A DNA stretch of 64,000 nucleotides from Acinetobacter sp. ANC 4805 (GCF_022549495.1 NZ_JAKZGD010000005.1:186001-250000); one strand, 5' to 3'; shown: positions 27,144-36,075, numbered from the stretch's first letter. The notes: generated from the sequence alone by a model not told the origin. Translations and numbers: made by a program.

Positions 27144-27386
27144 GTGAATAATAAGAATTCAGAACGTAGACGATATCGCCGCTCAGATTGGGGTGAACAA
27201 TTCACTAATCAAAGTTTTGATGTCTTGATTAGTGAATTGTTATTCTATTTGATTATCCTGTTATTTGGGAGTGCAATAGGCGGCATTATTTTTGCCTGCA
27301 TAACGTTTGGATTTGGCGCATTATTTTTGGTTTTACCTTTTGTGATGCTGCTTTATTATGTTGTTAGGAAATTTGTGAAAAAATAA
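27144..27386 (+). CDS. Small two-helix membrane protein, function unknown
   Basis: 80 residues: a basic N-terminus (SERRRYRRSDWGEQF) followed by two hydrophobic segments (VLISELLFYLIILLFGSAIGGIIFACITFGFGALFLVLPFVMLLYYVV) and a lysine tail. The GTG start is preceded by AGGAAA at about five bases, which supports translation. Unusually, the coding sequence contains a perfect 17-bp inverted repeat (27196-27212 with 27225-27241). I do not recognise a family. The hydrophobic pattern argues for a real protein, but the palindrome means an RNA role is also possible. Confidence 0.6.
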   Translation: MNNKNSERRRYRRSDWGEQFTNQSFDVLISELLFYLIILLFGSAIGGIIFACITFGFGALFLVLPFVMLLYYVVRKFVKK

Positions 27387-27488
27387 AAATGAATGATCAA
27401 CATCATGAGTTGAATGAAATATAAAAATTATTTATCTGATCCATTCAATTTATTGTTATAACACTACTGAATTTATGTCGGGGGTGTT

Positions 27489-28922
27489 ATGAAAAAACAA
27501 CAACTTAAACTGCCAAAACAACTATGGACAGAAGAGAGCATTGATCTTACCAGACACAGCTATCAAGGTAAGCTACTCACCAAAAGTGAAGGTTTTAAAT
27601 TAGGCAAAACACAACGCAAAAAAATTCCGCGTGAGCAATTATCACAATTGTCAGAACGACCAAAAGATACAACGGCTTTAACGATTTATGATTGGAGCAA
27701 TCAAGGTCGTTTAGAGCAACTTAAACCAATTCGTGCCAAGCGTATGAGTGTTTCACCCTTTACGTTCTATCGTGGTATGCCGTCATTAATGTTGTTTGAT
27801 CAAGCTTGGGAACAACATAACTCAGGATTATTTCAACAGATCTGTGGGGATTGTCATTTAAGCAATTTTGGTGGTTTTGCTAGTCCTGAACGTAATCTGT
27901 TATTTGGAATCAATGATTTTGACGAAACTTTAGTTGCGCCATTTGAGTGGGATTTAAAACGTTTAGCGACCAGTTTTGTGATTGCAGCACGTGATATTGA
28001 TCTTGCTGATAAAGTCGGTTTAAAAGCCATTAAAACCATGCTGAATAGTTATCGCCAACATCTACTGCAAAATACTGAATTATCACCGCTACAAGTTTGG
28101 TATGACAAAGTTGATGCTAGTACGTTGTTAGAAAATACGGAATGTCGAAAACTGAGAAAGAAGCGAGAGAAGCATCTTGATTCAGCACAAAAAAGAAATG
28201 CACATTCTGTTTTACCAAAACTCACACAACAAGATCAAGAAACAGGATTTCGCTATTTCGTTGATGATGCACCATTGCTTTGGCATCCCAATACAGATGA
28301 ACCTTTTAGCCAAAGTGTTGAGACTTTCTTTCAGCAATATCGTGATTCATTGAAATACGATCGCCAAGTTTTATTTGACCGCTATCAACGTAGCGATGTT
28401 GCTTTAAAAGTGGTTGGGGTGGGGAGTGTTGGAACACGATCGGCGATTGCTTTATTTCAGGATGCAGATCGTGAACCTTTGATCTTGCAAATGAAAGAAG
28501 CTAATCCTTCAATTTTGAGTCCTTTATTCCTTGAAAAAGTGAAACATGAAGGTGAGCGTGTCATACATGGTCAGCAGTTGATGCAAGCGGCAAGCGACAT
28601 TTTCCTCGGTTTTTCTACCTTAGAAAAACATTTCCATGTGCGTCAGCTCCGTGATATGAAAATCTCAGTTGATTTAGCGGATATGGATGATAATTATTTT
28701 TATGAATATGCCGAAAGCTGTGGCTTAGCTTTAGCGCATGCACATGCAAAAGCAGGAAACGCCGATGTTTTGATGGGTTATCTCGGTGAGGGAAGCACCA
28801 TTGTAGAAGTCTTACAACAGTATGCAACACAATATGCAGAGCGTAATTTAAAGGACTATCAGCAATTTATGGATGCGGTGGCAGATGCTAAGATCCAAAT
28901 TGCTGGAGATGAAGCACTTTAA
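27489..28922 (+). CDS. DUF2252 family protein (kinase-like fold)
   Basis: A 477-residue protein of the DUF2252 family, which is distantly kinase-like and of unknown function. Landmarks: FTFYRGMPSLML near residue 95, GDCHLSNFGGF near 121 (resembling the HGD-x-x-x-N catalytic loop of aminoglycoside-kinase-like proteins), NDFDETLVAPFEWDLKRLATS near 143 (DFD-type metal motif), VGVGSVGTRSAIALF, and LALAHAHAKAG near the C-terminus. The start has a GGGGGTGTT context upstream. It heads a run of poorly characterised genes (DUF2252, SpoOM, DUF1399-like). Confidence 0.85.
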   Translation: MKKQQLKLPKQLWTEESIDLTRHSYQGKLLTKSEGFKLGKTQRKKIPREQLSQLSERPKDTTALTIYDWSNQGRLEQLKPIRAKRMSVSPFTFYRGMPSLMLFDQAWEQHNSGLFQQICGDCHLSNFGGFASPERNLLFGINDFDETLVAPFEWDLKRLATSFVIAARDIDLADKVGLKAIKTMLNSYRQHLLQNTELSPLQVWYDKVDASTLLENTECRKLRKKREKHLDSAQKRNAHSVLPKLTQQDQETGFRYFVDDAPLLWHPNTDEPFSQSVETFFQQYRDSLKYDRQVLFDRYQRSDVALKVVGVGSVGTRSAIALFQDADREPLILQMKEANPSILSPLFLEKVKHEGERVIHGQQLMQAASDIFLGFSTLEKHFHVRQLRDMKISVDLADMDDNYFYEYAESCGLALAHAHAKAGNADVLMGYLGEGSTIVEVLQQYATQYAERNLKDYQQFMDAVADAKIQIAGDEAL

Positions 28923-28976
28923 TCAATAAGTACGTTACTACAGATTTAATGAAATAATTCAAAAGGTTTAAGAAAG

Positions 28977-29723
28977 ATGTTTAATAAAATTATGTCAGGT
29001 TTGGGTGTGCAAGGTGTGACTGTGGAAACACGTTTGCATAATCCAACTTTACAAGCGGGTGGAACATTAGAAGGGGAAATTAGTTTTAAAGGCGGCTCAT
29101 CTGATAAAGAAATCAATAGTTTGTATTTACAATTGATGACCATCGCCGAAGTTGAGTCAGGGGATCATGAATTTAATCAGCCTTTGATCTTGGATCAGTG
29201 GTTAATCAGTTCAAGTTTTTTATTAGCTGCACATCAATCCCATCATATTCCATTTACGATGCAGTTACCTGAGGAGACGCCGATAACAGAGGTATCTTGT
29301 CGCCGTAATGGGACTCGCGTTTGGATCAATACACATATGGATGTTGATTGGGGACTAGATGCAACTGATCGTGATTATTTAAGCGTGTTACCAACACCAA
29401 CCATGCAAGTGTTTTTACAAGCAATGCAACAATGTGGTTTTGTCTTATCGAGTGTCGATGTAGAAAAAGGACAACTCACGGCACGTAATTTTCGATCAAC
29501 CATTGGTTGCTACCAAGAATTAGAGTTTGTTTCTTCACATCTGTTCAGTGGCTTTAATGAGGTTGAAGTGTCATTTGTTGCAGAAGCACATCAAACGCAT
29601 GTGATGTTAGAAGTGGATCGAACCTTGCGTTCAGATCAGCTATTGACGATGACACTTCCAAATCAGCAATTAGATGTGGATCAAGTGACGCAACAAATTC
29701 GCCGTTTGTTAAAAATAGGATAA
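28977..29723 (+). CDS. SpoOM (Spo0M) family arrestin-like protein
   Basis: A 248-residue cytoplasmic protein starting MFNKIMSGLGVQGVTVETRL, with the family's beta-sandwich pattern (ETRLHNPTLQAGGTLEGEISFKGG; IPFTMQLPEETPITEVSCRRNGTRVWINTHMDVDWGLDATDRDYL). Spo0M-like proteins have an arrestin fold. In Bacillus they influence sporulation, but in Gram-negatives their role is unknown. It lies 54 bases after the DUF2252 gene on the same strand and ends with a strong terminator. Confidence 0.85.
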   Translation: MFNKIMSGLGVQGVTVETRLHNPTLQAGGTLEGEISFKGGSSDKEINSLYLQLMTIAEVESGDHEFNQPLILDQWLISSSFLLAAHQSHHIPFTMQLPEETPITEVSCRRNGTRVWINTHMDVDWGLDATDRDYLSVLPTPTMQVFLQAMQQCGFVLSSVDVEKGQLTARNFRSTIGCYQELEFVSSHLFSGFNEVEVSFVAEAHQTHVMLEVDRTLRSDQLLTMTLPNQQLDVDQVTQQIRRLLKIG

Positions 29724-29738
29724 TCTATATCATCAATG

Positions 29739-29759
29739 CCTCCCATATTGGGAGGTTTT
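29739..29759 (+). terminator. Terminator after the SpoOM gene
   Basis: CCTCCCA - tat - TGGGAGG followed by TTTT, 16 bases after the stop. Confidence 0.85.
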
Positions 29760-29799
29760 CTGTCATATAACTGTCATCTTTTTTTCTTAAGATGACAGT

Positions 29800-30558
29800 A
29801 TGAAAATAAAAACAAATCAGGAAGAACAGACTTCCAATATGCTTGATGCATTACTCAAATTAAAACGCCAGCAACCTACGATCAAAACACGCTGGATCAT
29901 GTTACCCATCTTAGTCTTATTGGTCATGTATAGCTGGCAACAGCAATTTTTTACGGCTTGGGTGTTACTTCCATTCATTTGGACAGTGATTGTTGTGAAT
30001 CAAGCGCTGATTGCTCGAACGAGACGAGACAAATTAGAGAGGATTGAGCAACTCAAAATTGATCCGATGTTTTGGAATAAATTAAAACAACAATATCCCG
30101 AACTGAGCTTAAAACAACGTCGACTGATTGAACTTGGATTTAAAGATTACTTAGCATTACATGTGATGCAAAAACAAGCCTATGCCATGCCATCACATGC
30201 AGTCGATGCTTTATGGCATGTGATGTTGCAATATCCGATCCAATATCAGCAATTATGTGAGCAAACCATAGGTCGAACGTTGAATCATAGCCCTTATGAC
30301 GGAACAACGAGACCAGAAGAACAAGCAAAGCAATTATTTGAAGCTTGGAAATATAGCTGTATGTTACATGGATATAATCCAAGCAATACGATGCAATTGC
30401 CACGATTATTTGCGGTTGATCAGGTGTTGGGTTGGGAATATGGGCAATCGTTTGAACTGGCGCAAATGACTAAAGATTTTGCAAAATATATGCAATCTCA
30501 ATCATCTTCATCCAGTTGTGGCAGTAGCTGTAGCAGTTGTGGCGGAGGCGGTGACTAA
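29800..30558 (+). CDS. Glycine-rich/DUF1399-like membrane-associated protein
   Basis: A 252-residue protein. Two adjacent hydrophobic segments lie near the N-terminus (IMLPILVLLVMYSW and FTAWVLLPFIWTVIVVNQALI). A cytoplasmic helical domain follows, with SHAVDALWHVMLQYPIQYQQLCEQTIGRTLNHSPY resembling the VD-x-x-WH-x-H pattern of glycine-rich domain (DUF1399) proteins. The C-terminus ends in a Ser/Cys/Gly tail (SSCGSSCSSCGGGG) that could bind metal. No ribosome binding site is seen, and a 10-bp hairpin sits directly before the ATG. A start at 29839 (MLDALLKL) is an alternative. Function unknown. Confidence 0.72.
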   Translation: MKIKTNQEEQTSNMLDALLKLKRQQPTIKTRWIMLPILVLLVMYSWQQQFFTAWVLLPFIWTVIVVNQALIARTRRDKLERIEQLKIDPMFWNKLKQQYPELSLKQRRLIELGFKDYLALHVMQKQAYAMPSHAVDALWHVMLQYPIQYQQLCEQTIGRTLNHSPYDGTTRPEEQAKQLFEAWKYSCMLHGYNPSNTMQLPRLFAVDQVLGWEYGQSFELAQMTKDFAKYMQSQSSSSSCGSSCSSCGGGGD

Positions 30559-30574
30559 CTTAGTTTTAGCTAGC

Positions 30575-31438
30575 CTAGCCAAGTTGCATCATATTAATTA
30601 ATTCTTCCGCCGCTTTAGACTGAATCCGTGCAGGATGCCACACCATACCCAGTTGACGTTGCATATCGAGATTGAGATCAAGTTGTTTTAAATCTTGATT
30701 CACCAACGTTTTAGGTAACACTGACCAACCTAAGCCAATAGAAACTAACATCCTGATTGATTCTAAAGGATTGTTGCTCATGCTGATTTTAGGTTTTAAG
30801 CCTTTCTTTTCAAATTCAGCCAATGTGATCTGACTGGTATAGGTATGTGCAGCAGGTAATAGGCTTGGATAAGCGATTAAATCTTCTAATGTGAGTTGTG
30901 TTTGTTGAGCCAATGGATGAAAGGGTGATGCGACAAAAACCAAAGGGTCATTCCACATTGTCAAATAGTTGAGGCGATCATCTCCAACTGGCGGCAAAGT
31001 TAAAAATGCCAATTCGAGTTCACCTGCTAAAACTTGTTCATGGGCTTGCTCTGAATCAACGAAATGCACATCTAACCTGACTTGTGGAAAACATTGCACA
31101 AAGTTCTTCAATGGTTCTGCCAAATGATGTAGTCCAATATGGTGACTGGTGCCAATTTTTAAACGACCTTGAACCTGAGTTTGCTCATGGCTGAGTGTAT
31201 GGTGAATTTCGCCCAGTTCATTGAGCCATGTTCTCACCTTGGGTAATAAAGAGTGTGCAGCATGGGTAGGTTGGATACCTCGTCCTGCGGATTCAAACAG
31301 TTTTACCCCAAAATAATCTTCAAGGCTGTGGATTCGTTTGGTTACCGCAGGTTGAGTAATAAAAAGTTGTTCAGCTGCTAAAGAAATTGAACTGGTTTCC
31401 ATGACTTTGACAAATGCTTCAAAAGCAGCGAGATTCAT
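30575..31438 (-). CDS. LysR-family transcriptional regulator next to leuC
   Basis: A 287-residue LTTR: HTH SISLAAEQLFITQPAVTKRIHSLEDYFGVKLFE at residues 17-49, then an effector domain (GRLKIGTSHHIGLHHLAEPLKNF). A LysR gene beside leuC also occurs in Pseudomonas, so control of leucine synthesis is a reasonable inference. Here, however, a DUF2061 gene and ~340 further bases separate it from leuC. Confidence 0.87.
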   Translation of the reverse strand: MNLAAFEAFVKVMETSSISLAAEQLFITQPAVTKRIHSLEDYFGVKLFESAGRGIQPTHAAHSLLPKVRTWLNELGEIHHTLSHEQTQVQGRLKIGTSHHIGLHHLAEPLKNFVQCFPQVRLDVHFVDSEQAHEQVLAGELELAFLTLPPVGDDRLNYLTMWNDPLVFVASPFHPLAQQTQLTLEDLIAYPSLLPAAHTYTSQITLAEFEKKGLKPKISMSNNPLESIRMLVSIGLGWSVLPKTLVNQDLKQLDLNLDMQRQLGMVWHPARIQSKAAEELINMMQLG

Positions 31439-31497
31439 ATTGATTTATCCAAGAGCATTCTAAAATTTAAGGTAAGTCGTTATTGAGTGAGATTCAA

Positions 31498-31704
31498 CTA
31501 AAAACGATTCCAAATCTTTTCATGGAAGAAAAAAGCAAATGCTTGTACGGTCGGTTCAAGTAAGCTCAAGGTTGCAGACATGAGCAAGTTTCCTGTAATG
31601 GCATAGGCAACCAACATGGCAACACTAATATGGAGAATATAGTAACTCAAGGTTTTCTTTAACGTTCGTTGATTGTTGAGTACAAATTGCTGGATGTTTG
31701 ACAT
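31498..31704 (-). CDS. DUF2061 small membrane protein, probably Fur-regulated
   Basis: 68 residues, MSNIQQFVLNNQRTLKKTLSYY then two hydrophobic segments (ILHISVAMLVAYAITGNLLMSATLSLLEPTVQAFAFFFHEKIW), matching the DUF2061 family of predicted membrane proteins. The start at 31704 has GGTGA five bases upstream. The open frame extends to 31848 but that part is AT-rich non-coding sequence. A Fur-box-like sequence lies 28-46 bases upstream of this start, so iron repression is likely. Confidence 0.82.
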   Translation of the reverse strand: MSNIQQFVLNNQRTLKKTLSYYILHISVAMLVAYAITGNLLMSATLSLLEPTVQAFAFFFHEKIWNRF

Positions 31705-31731
31705 GATGCTCACCAAATAAATTTTATTTAT

Positions 31732-31750
31732 ATAAATAATAATCATTATC
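31732..31750 (-). promoter_or_regulatory. Fur box
   Basis: ATAAATAATAATCATTATC matches the 19-base Fur consensus GATAATGATAATCATTATC at 15 of 19 positions, with the right ten bases perfect. It lies upstream of the DUF2061 gene and about 240 bases from the leuC promoter, so the DUF2061 gene is the likely target. Confidence 0.72.
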
Positions 31751-31964
31751 ATTTGAAAAGTAAAAAGGAAATTTTGATTGATGATGATTGGATTTATAAA
31801 TAATGAATGAATTACTAAATACTTATGGTGAAAGATTAGATCTTTCATTTGAAGTGGGAGAGTGAATAAGCTGAATTTATGCCTCTTGATGAGAACGTTC
31901 TCGGATCATCTTAAAACTCAAACTTATTATTCCAAAAAGTTTGATAACCAATAAAAATGATAAA

Positions 31965-31993
31965 TTAGATTTATGTGAAACCATTGCTATAAT
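31965..31993 (+). promoter_or_regulatory. leuC promoter (extended -10)
   Basis: TTAGAT (-35), a 17-base spacer ending in TGc, and a perfect TATAAT (-10), an extended -10 promoter. The predicted start is near 32000, leaving a leader of about 48 bases before the leuC ATG, too short for a leader peptide attenuator. Confidence 0.7.
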
Positions 31994-32047
31994 GAATTTA
32001 AGATTTAGTTACCCAGTCCTATGACAAGCACGTTGGAGAGCGACGAC

Positions 32048-33466
32048 ATGGCAGGCAAGACATTATATGACAAATTATGGGATGACCATTTAGTTAAGCA
32101 ACGTGATGATGGTTCAAGCTTGATTTATATTGATCGTCATTTATTACATGAAGTGACTAGTCCTCAAGCATTTGAAGGCTTACAACTTGCTAATCGTCAG
32201 CCTTGGCGTTTAAGTGCCAATGTCGCAACACCTGACCATAACGTTCCAACCTCTAAAAAAGAGCGTGAACAAGGCATTGCGGGGATCGAAGATGATACTT
32301 CTCGTATCCAAGTTCAAACTTTAGATGATAACTGTAAGACCTTTAATATCACTGAATTTGGTATTAATGATATTCGTCAAGGGATTGCACATGTGGTTGG
32401 CCCAGAGCAAGGTTTAACTTTGCCGGGTATGACGGTGGTATGTGGCGATTCACACACTGCGACACATGGCGCTTTTGGTTGTTTAGCGCATGGTATTGGA
32501 ACTTCTGAAGTTGAGCATGTGTTGGCAACTCAGTGTTTAGTACAGAAAAAATCAAAAAACATGTTGGTTCGTGTTGATGGCGTATTAGGCAATGGCGTGA
32601 CATCGAAAGATGTAGTGTTGGCGATCATTGGCAAGATTGGAACAGCTGGTGGTACAGGTTATGCCATCGAGTTTGGTGGTCAAGTGTTCCGTGATATGTC
32701 GATTGAAGGTCGTATGACCGTATGTAATATGGCAATCGAGGCTGGCGCGCGCGTGGGTATGGTTGCTGTAGACGATAAAACCATTGCTTATGTAAAAGAT
32801 CGTAACTATGCACCGAAAGGCGAACAGTGGGATCAAGCAATCGCTTATTGGGATACCTTGCATTCGGATGAAGATGCTGTATTTGATGCGGTTGTCGTCT
32901 TAAATGGTGCAGAGATTGAACCACAAGTGTCTTGGGGAACTTCTCCAGAAATGGTGATTCCAGTTTCACAAGCTGTACCAACTTTAGAACAAGCCAAAGA
33001 TGATGTGCAACGTAATGACTGGACACGCGCTTATCAATATATGGGCTTAATAGCAGGTCAGGCATTGTCTGATATTCAGTTAGATCGCGTGTTCATTGGT
33101 TCATGTACCAATTCTCGTATCGAAGATATTCGTGCCGCAGCAGATGTGGTTAAAGGGCGTAAAGTTGCTTCGAGTATTAAACAGGCGATGATTGTGCCTG
33201 GTTCTGGTTTAGTGAAGCAGCAAGCTGAACAAGAGGGCTTGGATCAAATTTTCTTGGAAGCTGGTTTTGAATGGCGTGAACCAGGTTGTTCAATGTGCTT
33301 AGCCATGAATGCTGATAAGTTACAACCGGGTGAGCATTGTGCTTCGACTTCAAATCGTAACTTTGAAGGTCGTCAAGGGAACGGTGGTCGTACCCATTTG
33401 GTGAGTCCAGCAATGGCAGCAGCAGCAGCAATCGCAGGTCATTTTGTTGACGTTCGAACATTTTAA
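32048..33466 (+). CDS. leuC: 3-isopropylmalate dehydratase large subunit
   Basis: Isomerises 2- to 3-isopropylmalate in leucine synthesis, as a heterodimer with LeuD using a [4Fe-4S] cluster. 472 residues with the aconitase-family motifs: [12 protein letters not shown], the [14 protein letters not shown] motif with the first cluster Cys near 350, and [11 protein letters not shown] with the other two. The start at 32048 ([11 protein letters not shown]) has GGAGAG seven bases upstream and is preferred over the in-frame ATG at 32021. First gene of leuC-leuD-(lipoprotein)-leuB. Confidence 0.97.
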   Translation: MAGKTLYDKLWDDHLVKQRDDGSSLIYIDRHLLHEVTSPQAFEGLQLANRQPWRLSANVATPDHNVPTSKKEREQGIAGIEDDTSRIQVQTLDDNCKTFNITEFGINDIRQGIAHVVGPEQGLTLPGMTVVCGDSHTATHGAFGCLAHGIGTSEVEHVLATQCLVQKKSKNMLVRVDGVLGNGVTSKDVVLAIIGKIGTAGGTGYAIEFGGQVFRDMSIEGRMTVCNMAIEAGARVGMVAVDDKTIAYVKDRNYAPKGEQWDQAIAYWDTLHSDEDAVFDAVVVLNGAEIEPQVSWGTSPEMVIPVSQAVPTLEQAKDDVQRNDWTRAYQYMGLIAGQALSDIQLDRVFIGSCTNSRIEDIRAAADVVKGRKVASSIKQAMIVPGSGLVKQQAEQEGLDQIFLEAGFEWREPGCSMCLAMNADKLQPGEHCASTSNRNFEGRQGNGGRTHLVSPAMAAAAAIAGHFVDVRTF

Positions 33467-33545
33467 AAGTCTCCTCTAACCCCTCTTGTCCAAAGAGGAG
33501 AAAAGTCCCCCTTTCATAAAGGAGGACTTAGGGGGATTAATCAGT
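33467..33545. repeat. Dispersed palindromic repeat between leuC and leuD
   Basis: C- and G-rich palindromic sequence in an otherwise AT-rich genome: CCTCTT...AAGAGG, then CCCCCTTT - cata - AAGGAGG, then TTAGGGGGATTA. It resembles the core of the element at 21201-21315 and the stretch at 61397-61465. It occupies nearly the whole leuC-leuD gap and would form strong hairpins in the leu mRNA. Confidence 0.65.
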
Positions 33546-33562
33546 TAATTGGAAGTTTTAAA

Positions 33563-34210
33563 ATGAAAAAATACACTGTAGAACAAGGTGTCGTTGCACC
33601 ATTAGACCGTGCCAATGTCGATACCGATTTGATTATTCCGAAGCAGTTTTTGAAGTCGATCAAGCGCACAGGTTTTGGTGATAACTTATTTGATGAATTG
33701 CGCTATTTAGATGAAGGTTATTTGGGTCAAGACATTAGTAAGCGCCCAATTAATCCTGAATTTGTATTGAATCAGCCACGTTATCAAGGTGCAACCATTT
33801 TGTTGGCACGGACTAATTTTGGTTGTGGTTCAAGCCGTGAACATGCACCTTGGGCTTTAAATGAGTATGGTTTCCGTACCGTGATTGCGCCAAGTTTTGC
33901 TGATATTTTCTTTAATAACTGCTTTAAAAATGGCATGTTGCCTGTGATCCTCTCTGAAGAGATCGTGGATCAGTTATTCAAAGAATGTGCTGAAGAAGGC
34001 TATCAGCTTACGATTGATTTAGAAGCACAAGAAGTACGTACACCAAAAGGTGATGCATTTAAATTTGAGATTGATCCATTCCGCAAACATTGTTTATTGA
34101 ATGGTTTGGATGATATTGGTTTAACTTTACAAGTTGCGGATGATATTCGTGCTTTTGAAGAAAAAGCCAAACAAGTACGCCCTTGGGTATTTCAAGATAT
34201 ACAAGCTTAG
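33563..34210 (+). CDS. leuD: 3-isopropylmalate dehydratase small subunit
   Basis: Swivel-domain partner of LeuC. 215 residues with the [18 protein letters not shown] start region, [16 protein letters not shown] (active-site loop) and [22 protein letters not shown] precedes the ATG at seven bases. It follows leuC after a repeat-containing gap of 96 bases. Confidence 0.97.
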   Translation: MKKYTVEQGVVAPLDRANVDTDLIIPKQFLKSIKRTGFGDNLFDELRYLDEGYLGQDISKRPINPEFVLNQPRYQGATILLARTNFGCGSSREHAPWALNEYGFRTVIAPSFADIFFNNCFKNGMLPVILSEEIVDQLFKECAEEGYQLTIDLEAQEVRTPKGDAFKFEIDPFRKHCLLNGLDDIGLTLQVADDIRAFEEKAKQVRPWVFQDIQA

Positions 34211-34297
34211 GTTTTATTTATATTTTATCAATATAAACATGGCTTAATGTCTTGGAGCATTTTAAACATAGTCATAGCACAGACATTGAACTCTTGT

Positions 34298-34331
34298 TAA
34301 CATGCGAGTAAATCTATTTGCTTGCATGTTA
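34298..34331 (+). other. 15-bp RNA hairpin in the leuD-lipoprotein gap
   Basis: TAACATGCGAGTAAA - tcta - TTTGCTTGCATGTTA folds with all 15 positions paired, two of them G-U pairs possible only on the plus-strand RNA. No T tract follows, so it is not a standard terminator. It lies 27 bases before the lipoprotein ATG. Confidence 0.6.
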
Positions 34332-34357
34332 CATGATATGAGGACTGGGCCTGAATA

Positions 34358-34933
34358 ATGAAAACAAGACTCGCTCGCAGTATTTTACTGTGTTTAAGTG
34401 TTGGTACGTTGTTAACCGCATGTCAGAATACTCCGAATGTGGTCGATCAAGTTCGTATCGCACAAACGACATTAGAAAATAAAGTGGATAATGTAACTTT
34501 ATATTGTTCAGGTGTCGAAAATTGCGAGTTTGAAAGAATAGGTGATCTTGCTGTAATTGATGCAAAGTCGCACCGTATTAGCCAACAGGCAATGGAGCGA
34601 GGAATCGTCAGATTACAAGGTTCAGTTTTTAGTAGAAAACAACAAGTCTACTTAAATGTACCTGCCAAGCAATATGAGGTCGTTATTCGATTCTATCCGA
34701 TTTCGCCTGATCGAGCTGAAACCTTCCATGTCATTCATGCGTTCAAGCCCCACCAAAGCTATACCTTTAAAATGTACCGAGACCGCGCATATCGTTCAGG
34801 TAGTTTACTCAATGTTTCTGTACCTGAGCCATTATGTGTTGATTTACAGCAAGAGCAACATACGATTCGTCGATTCTGTCGCCCATTTGATGTGAGTACC
34901 GGTTTAGGCGAGTTTATTGAGAAAAAGATTTAA
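34358..34933 (+). CDS. Predicted lipoprotein inside the leu cluster
   Basis: 191 residues: a signal peptide MKTRLARSILLCLSVGTLLTAC with lipobox LTAC (Cys near residue 22), then a mixed alpha/beta domain with VTLYCSGVENCEFERIGDLAVID and a pair of late cysteines (EPLCVDL, RRFCRPFD). I do not recognise a family. It sits between leuD and leuB on the same strand, with 147 bases before and 45 bases after, so it is probably co-transcribed with leuB. No role in leucine synthesis is implied by its sequence. Confidence 0.8.
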   Translation: MKTRLARSILLCLSVGTLLTACQNTPNVVDQVRIAQTTLENKVDNVTLYCSGVENCEFERIGDLAVIDAKSHRISQQAMERGIVRLQGSVFSRKQQVYLNVPAKQYEVVIRFYPISPDRAETFHVIHAFKPHQSYTFKMYRDRAYRSGSLLNVSVPEPLCVDLQQEQHTIRRFCRPFDVSTGLGEFIEKKI

Positions 34934-34978
34934 TTGGTTTGCAGTCGTAACTGCTGTACATAGGAAATTGGAAAATAA

Positions 34979-36058
34979 ATGTCTAAACATATTTTAATTT
35001 TAGCGGGTGATGGTATTGGTCCTGAGATTGTTGGTGCTGCTGAAAAAGTGCTAACAACAGTCAATCAAAAATTTAATTTAGGTTTGACATGGGAACAAGG
35101 TTTACTGGGTGGTGCAGCGATTGATGCACATGGTGAACCGTATCCTGCTGTGACGAGCGAACAAGCAAAAAATGCAGATGCTATTTTATTGGGTGCAGTC
35201 GGTGGTCCGAAGTGGGATACGATTGAACGTTCGATTCGTCCAGAACGTGGTCTATTGAAAATTCGTAGTGAATTGAATTTGTTCGCTAATTTACGTCCTG
35301 CGATTCTTTATCCGCAATTGGCAGATGCTTCAAGTTTGAAACCTGAAATTGTTGCAGGTTTAGATATTTTGATTGTTCGTGAGCTGACGGGTGGGATCTA
35401 TTTTGGTCAACCACGTGGTATTCGTGAATTAGAAAATGGTGAGAAGCAGGGCTATAACACCGACGTTTATTCTGAAAGTGAAATCAAACGTATTGCTAAA
35501 GTTGCTTTTGAACTTGCTGGTTTACGTGGTGGTAAAGTTTGCTCTGTCGATAAAGCTAACGTATTAGAAGTCACCGAGTTATGGAAGCAAACGGTCACTG
35601 ATTTGCAGCAAGCTCAGTATTCAAATATCCAATTGTCACATATGTATGTTGATAACGCAGCAATGCAGTTAGTACGTGCGCCAAAACAATTTGATGTGAT
35701 TGTGACTGGTAACTTATTTGGCGATATTTTATCGGATGAAGCTGCAATGTTAACAGGTTCTATCGGCATGTTGCCTTCTGCATCTTTAGATGAGAATGGT
35801 AAAGGTATGTATGAGCCATGTCATGGTTCTGCACCCGATATCGCAGGTCAAAATGTTGCTAATCCACTTGCAACGATTCTTTCTGTCGCAATGATGCTAC
35901 GTTACACTTTCCGTGAAGAAGCCGCTGCGAAAGCGATTGAAGATGCAGTAGGTCAAGTTTTGGATCAAGGTTTGCGTACAGCTGACATTATGTCTGAAGG
36001 CATGACCAAAGTTGGTACAGATGCGATGGGTGAAGCTGTCGTTTCAGCACTGAACTAA
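34979..36058 (+). CDS. leuB: 3-isopropylmalate dehydrogenase
   Basis: NAD-dependent oxidative decarboxylation of 3-isopropylmalate to 2-ketoisocaproate. 359 residues with GDGIGPEIV at the N-terminus, [22 protein letters not shown] (substrate arginines), the metal-binding aspartates in [16 protein letters not shown], and the NAD site [16 protein letters not shown]. Followed by a strong terminator, so it ends the leu operon. Confidence 0.97.
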   Translation: MSKHILILAGDGIGPEIVGAAEKVLTTVNQKFNLGLTWEQGLLGGAAIDAHGEPYPAVTSEQAKNADAILLGAVGGPKWDTIERSIRPERGLLKIRSELNLFANLRPAILYPQLADASSLKPEIVAGLDILIVRELTGGIYFGQPRGIRELENGEKQGYNTDVYSESEIKRIAKVAFELAGLRGGKVCSVDKANVLEVTELWKQTVTDLQQAQYSNIQLSHMYVDNAAMQLVRAPKQFDVIVTGNLFGDILSDEAAMLTGSIGMLPSASLDENGKGMYEPCHGSAPDIAGQNVANPLATILSVAMMLRYTFREEAAAKAIEDAVGQVLDQGLRTADIMSEGMTKVGTDAMGEAVVSALN

Positions 36059-36075
36059 GTATTTAAGTAAATAAG

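Noticed and set aside
32625..33065. 146-codon antisense frame in leuC
   Set aside because: Shadow frame of a highly conserved gene; no start signals or family.
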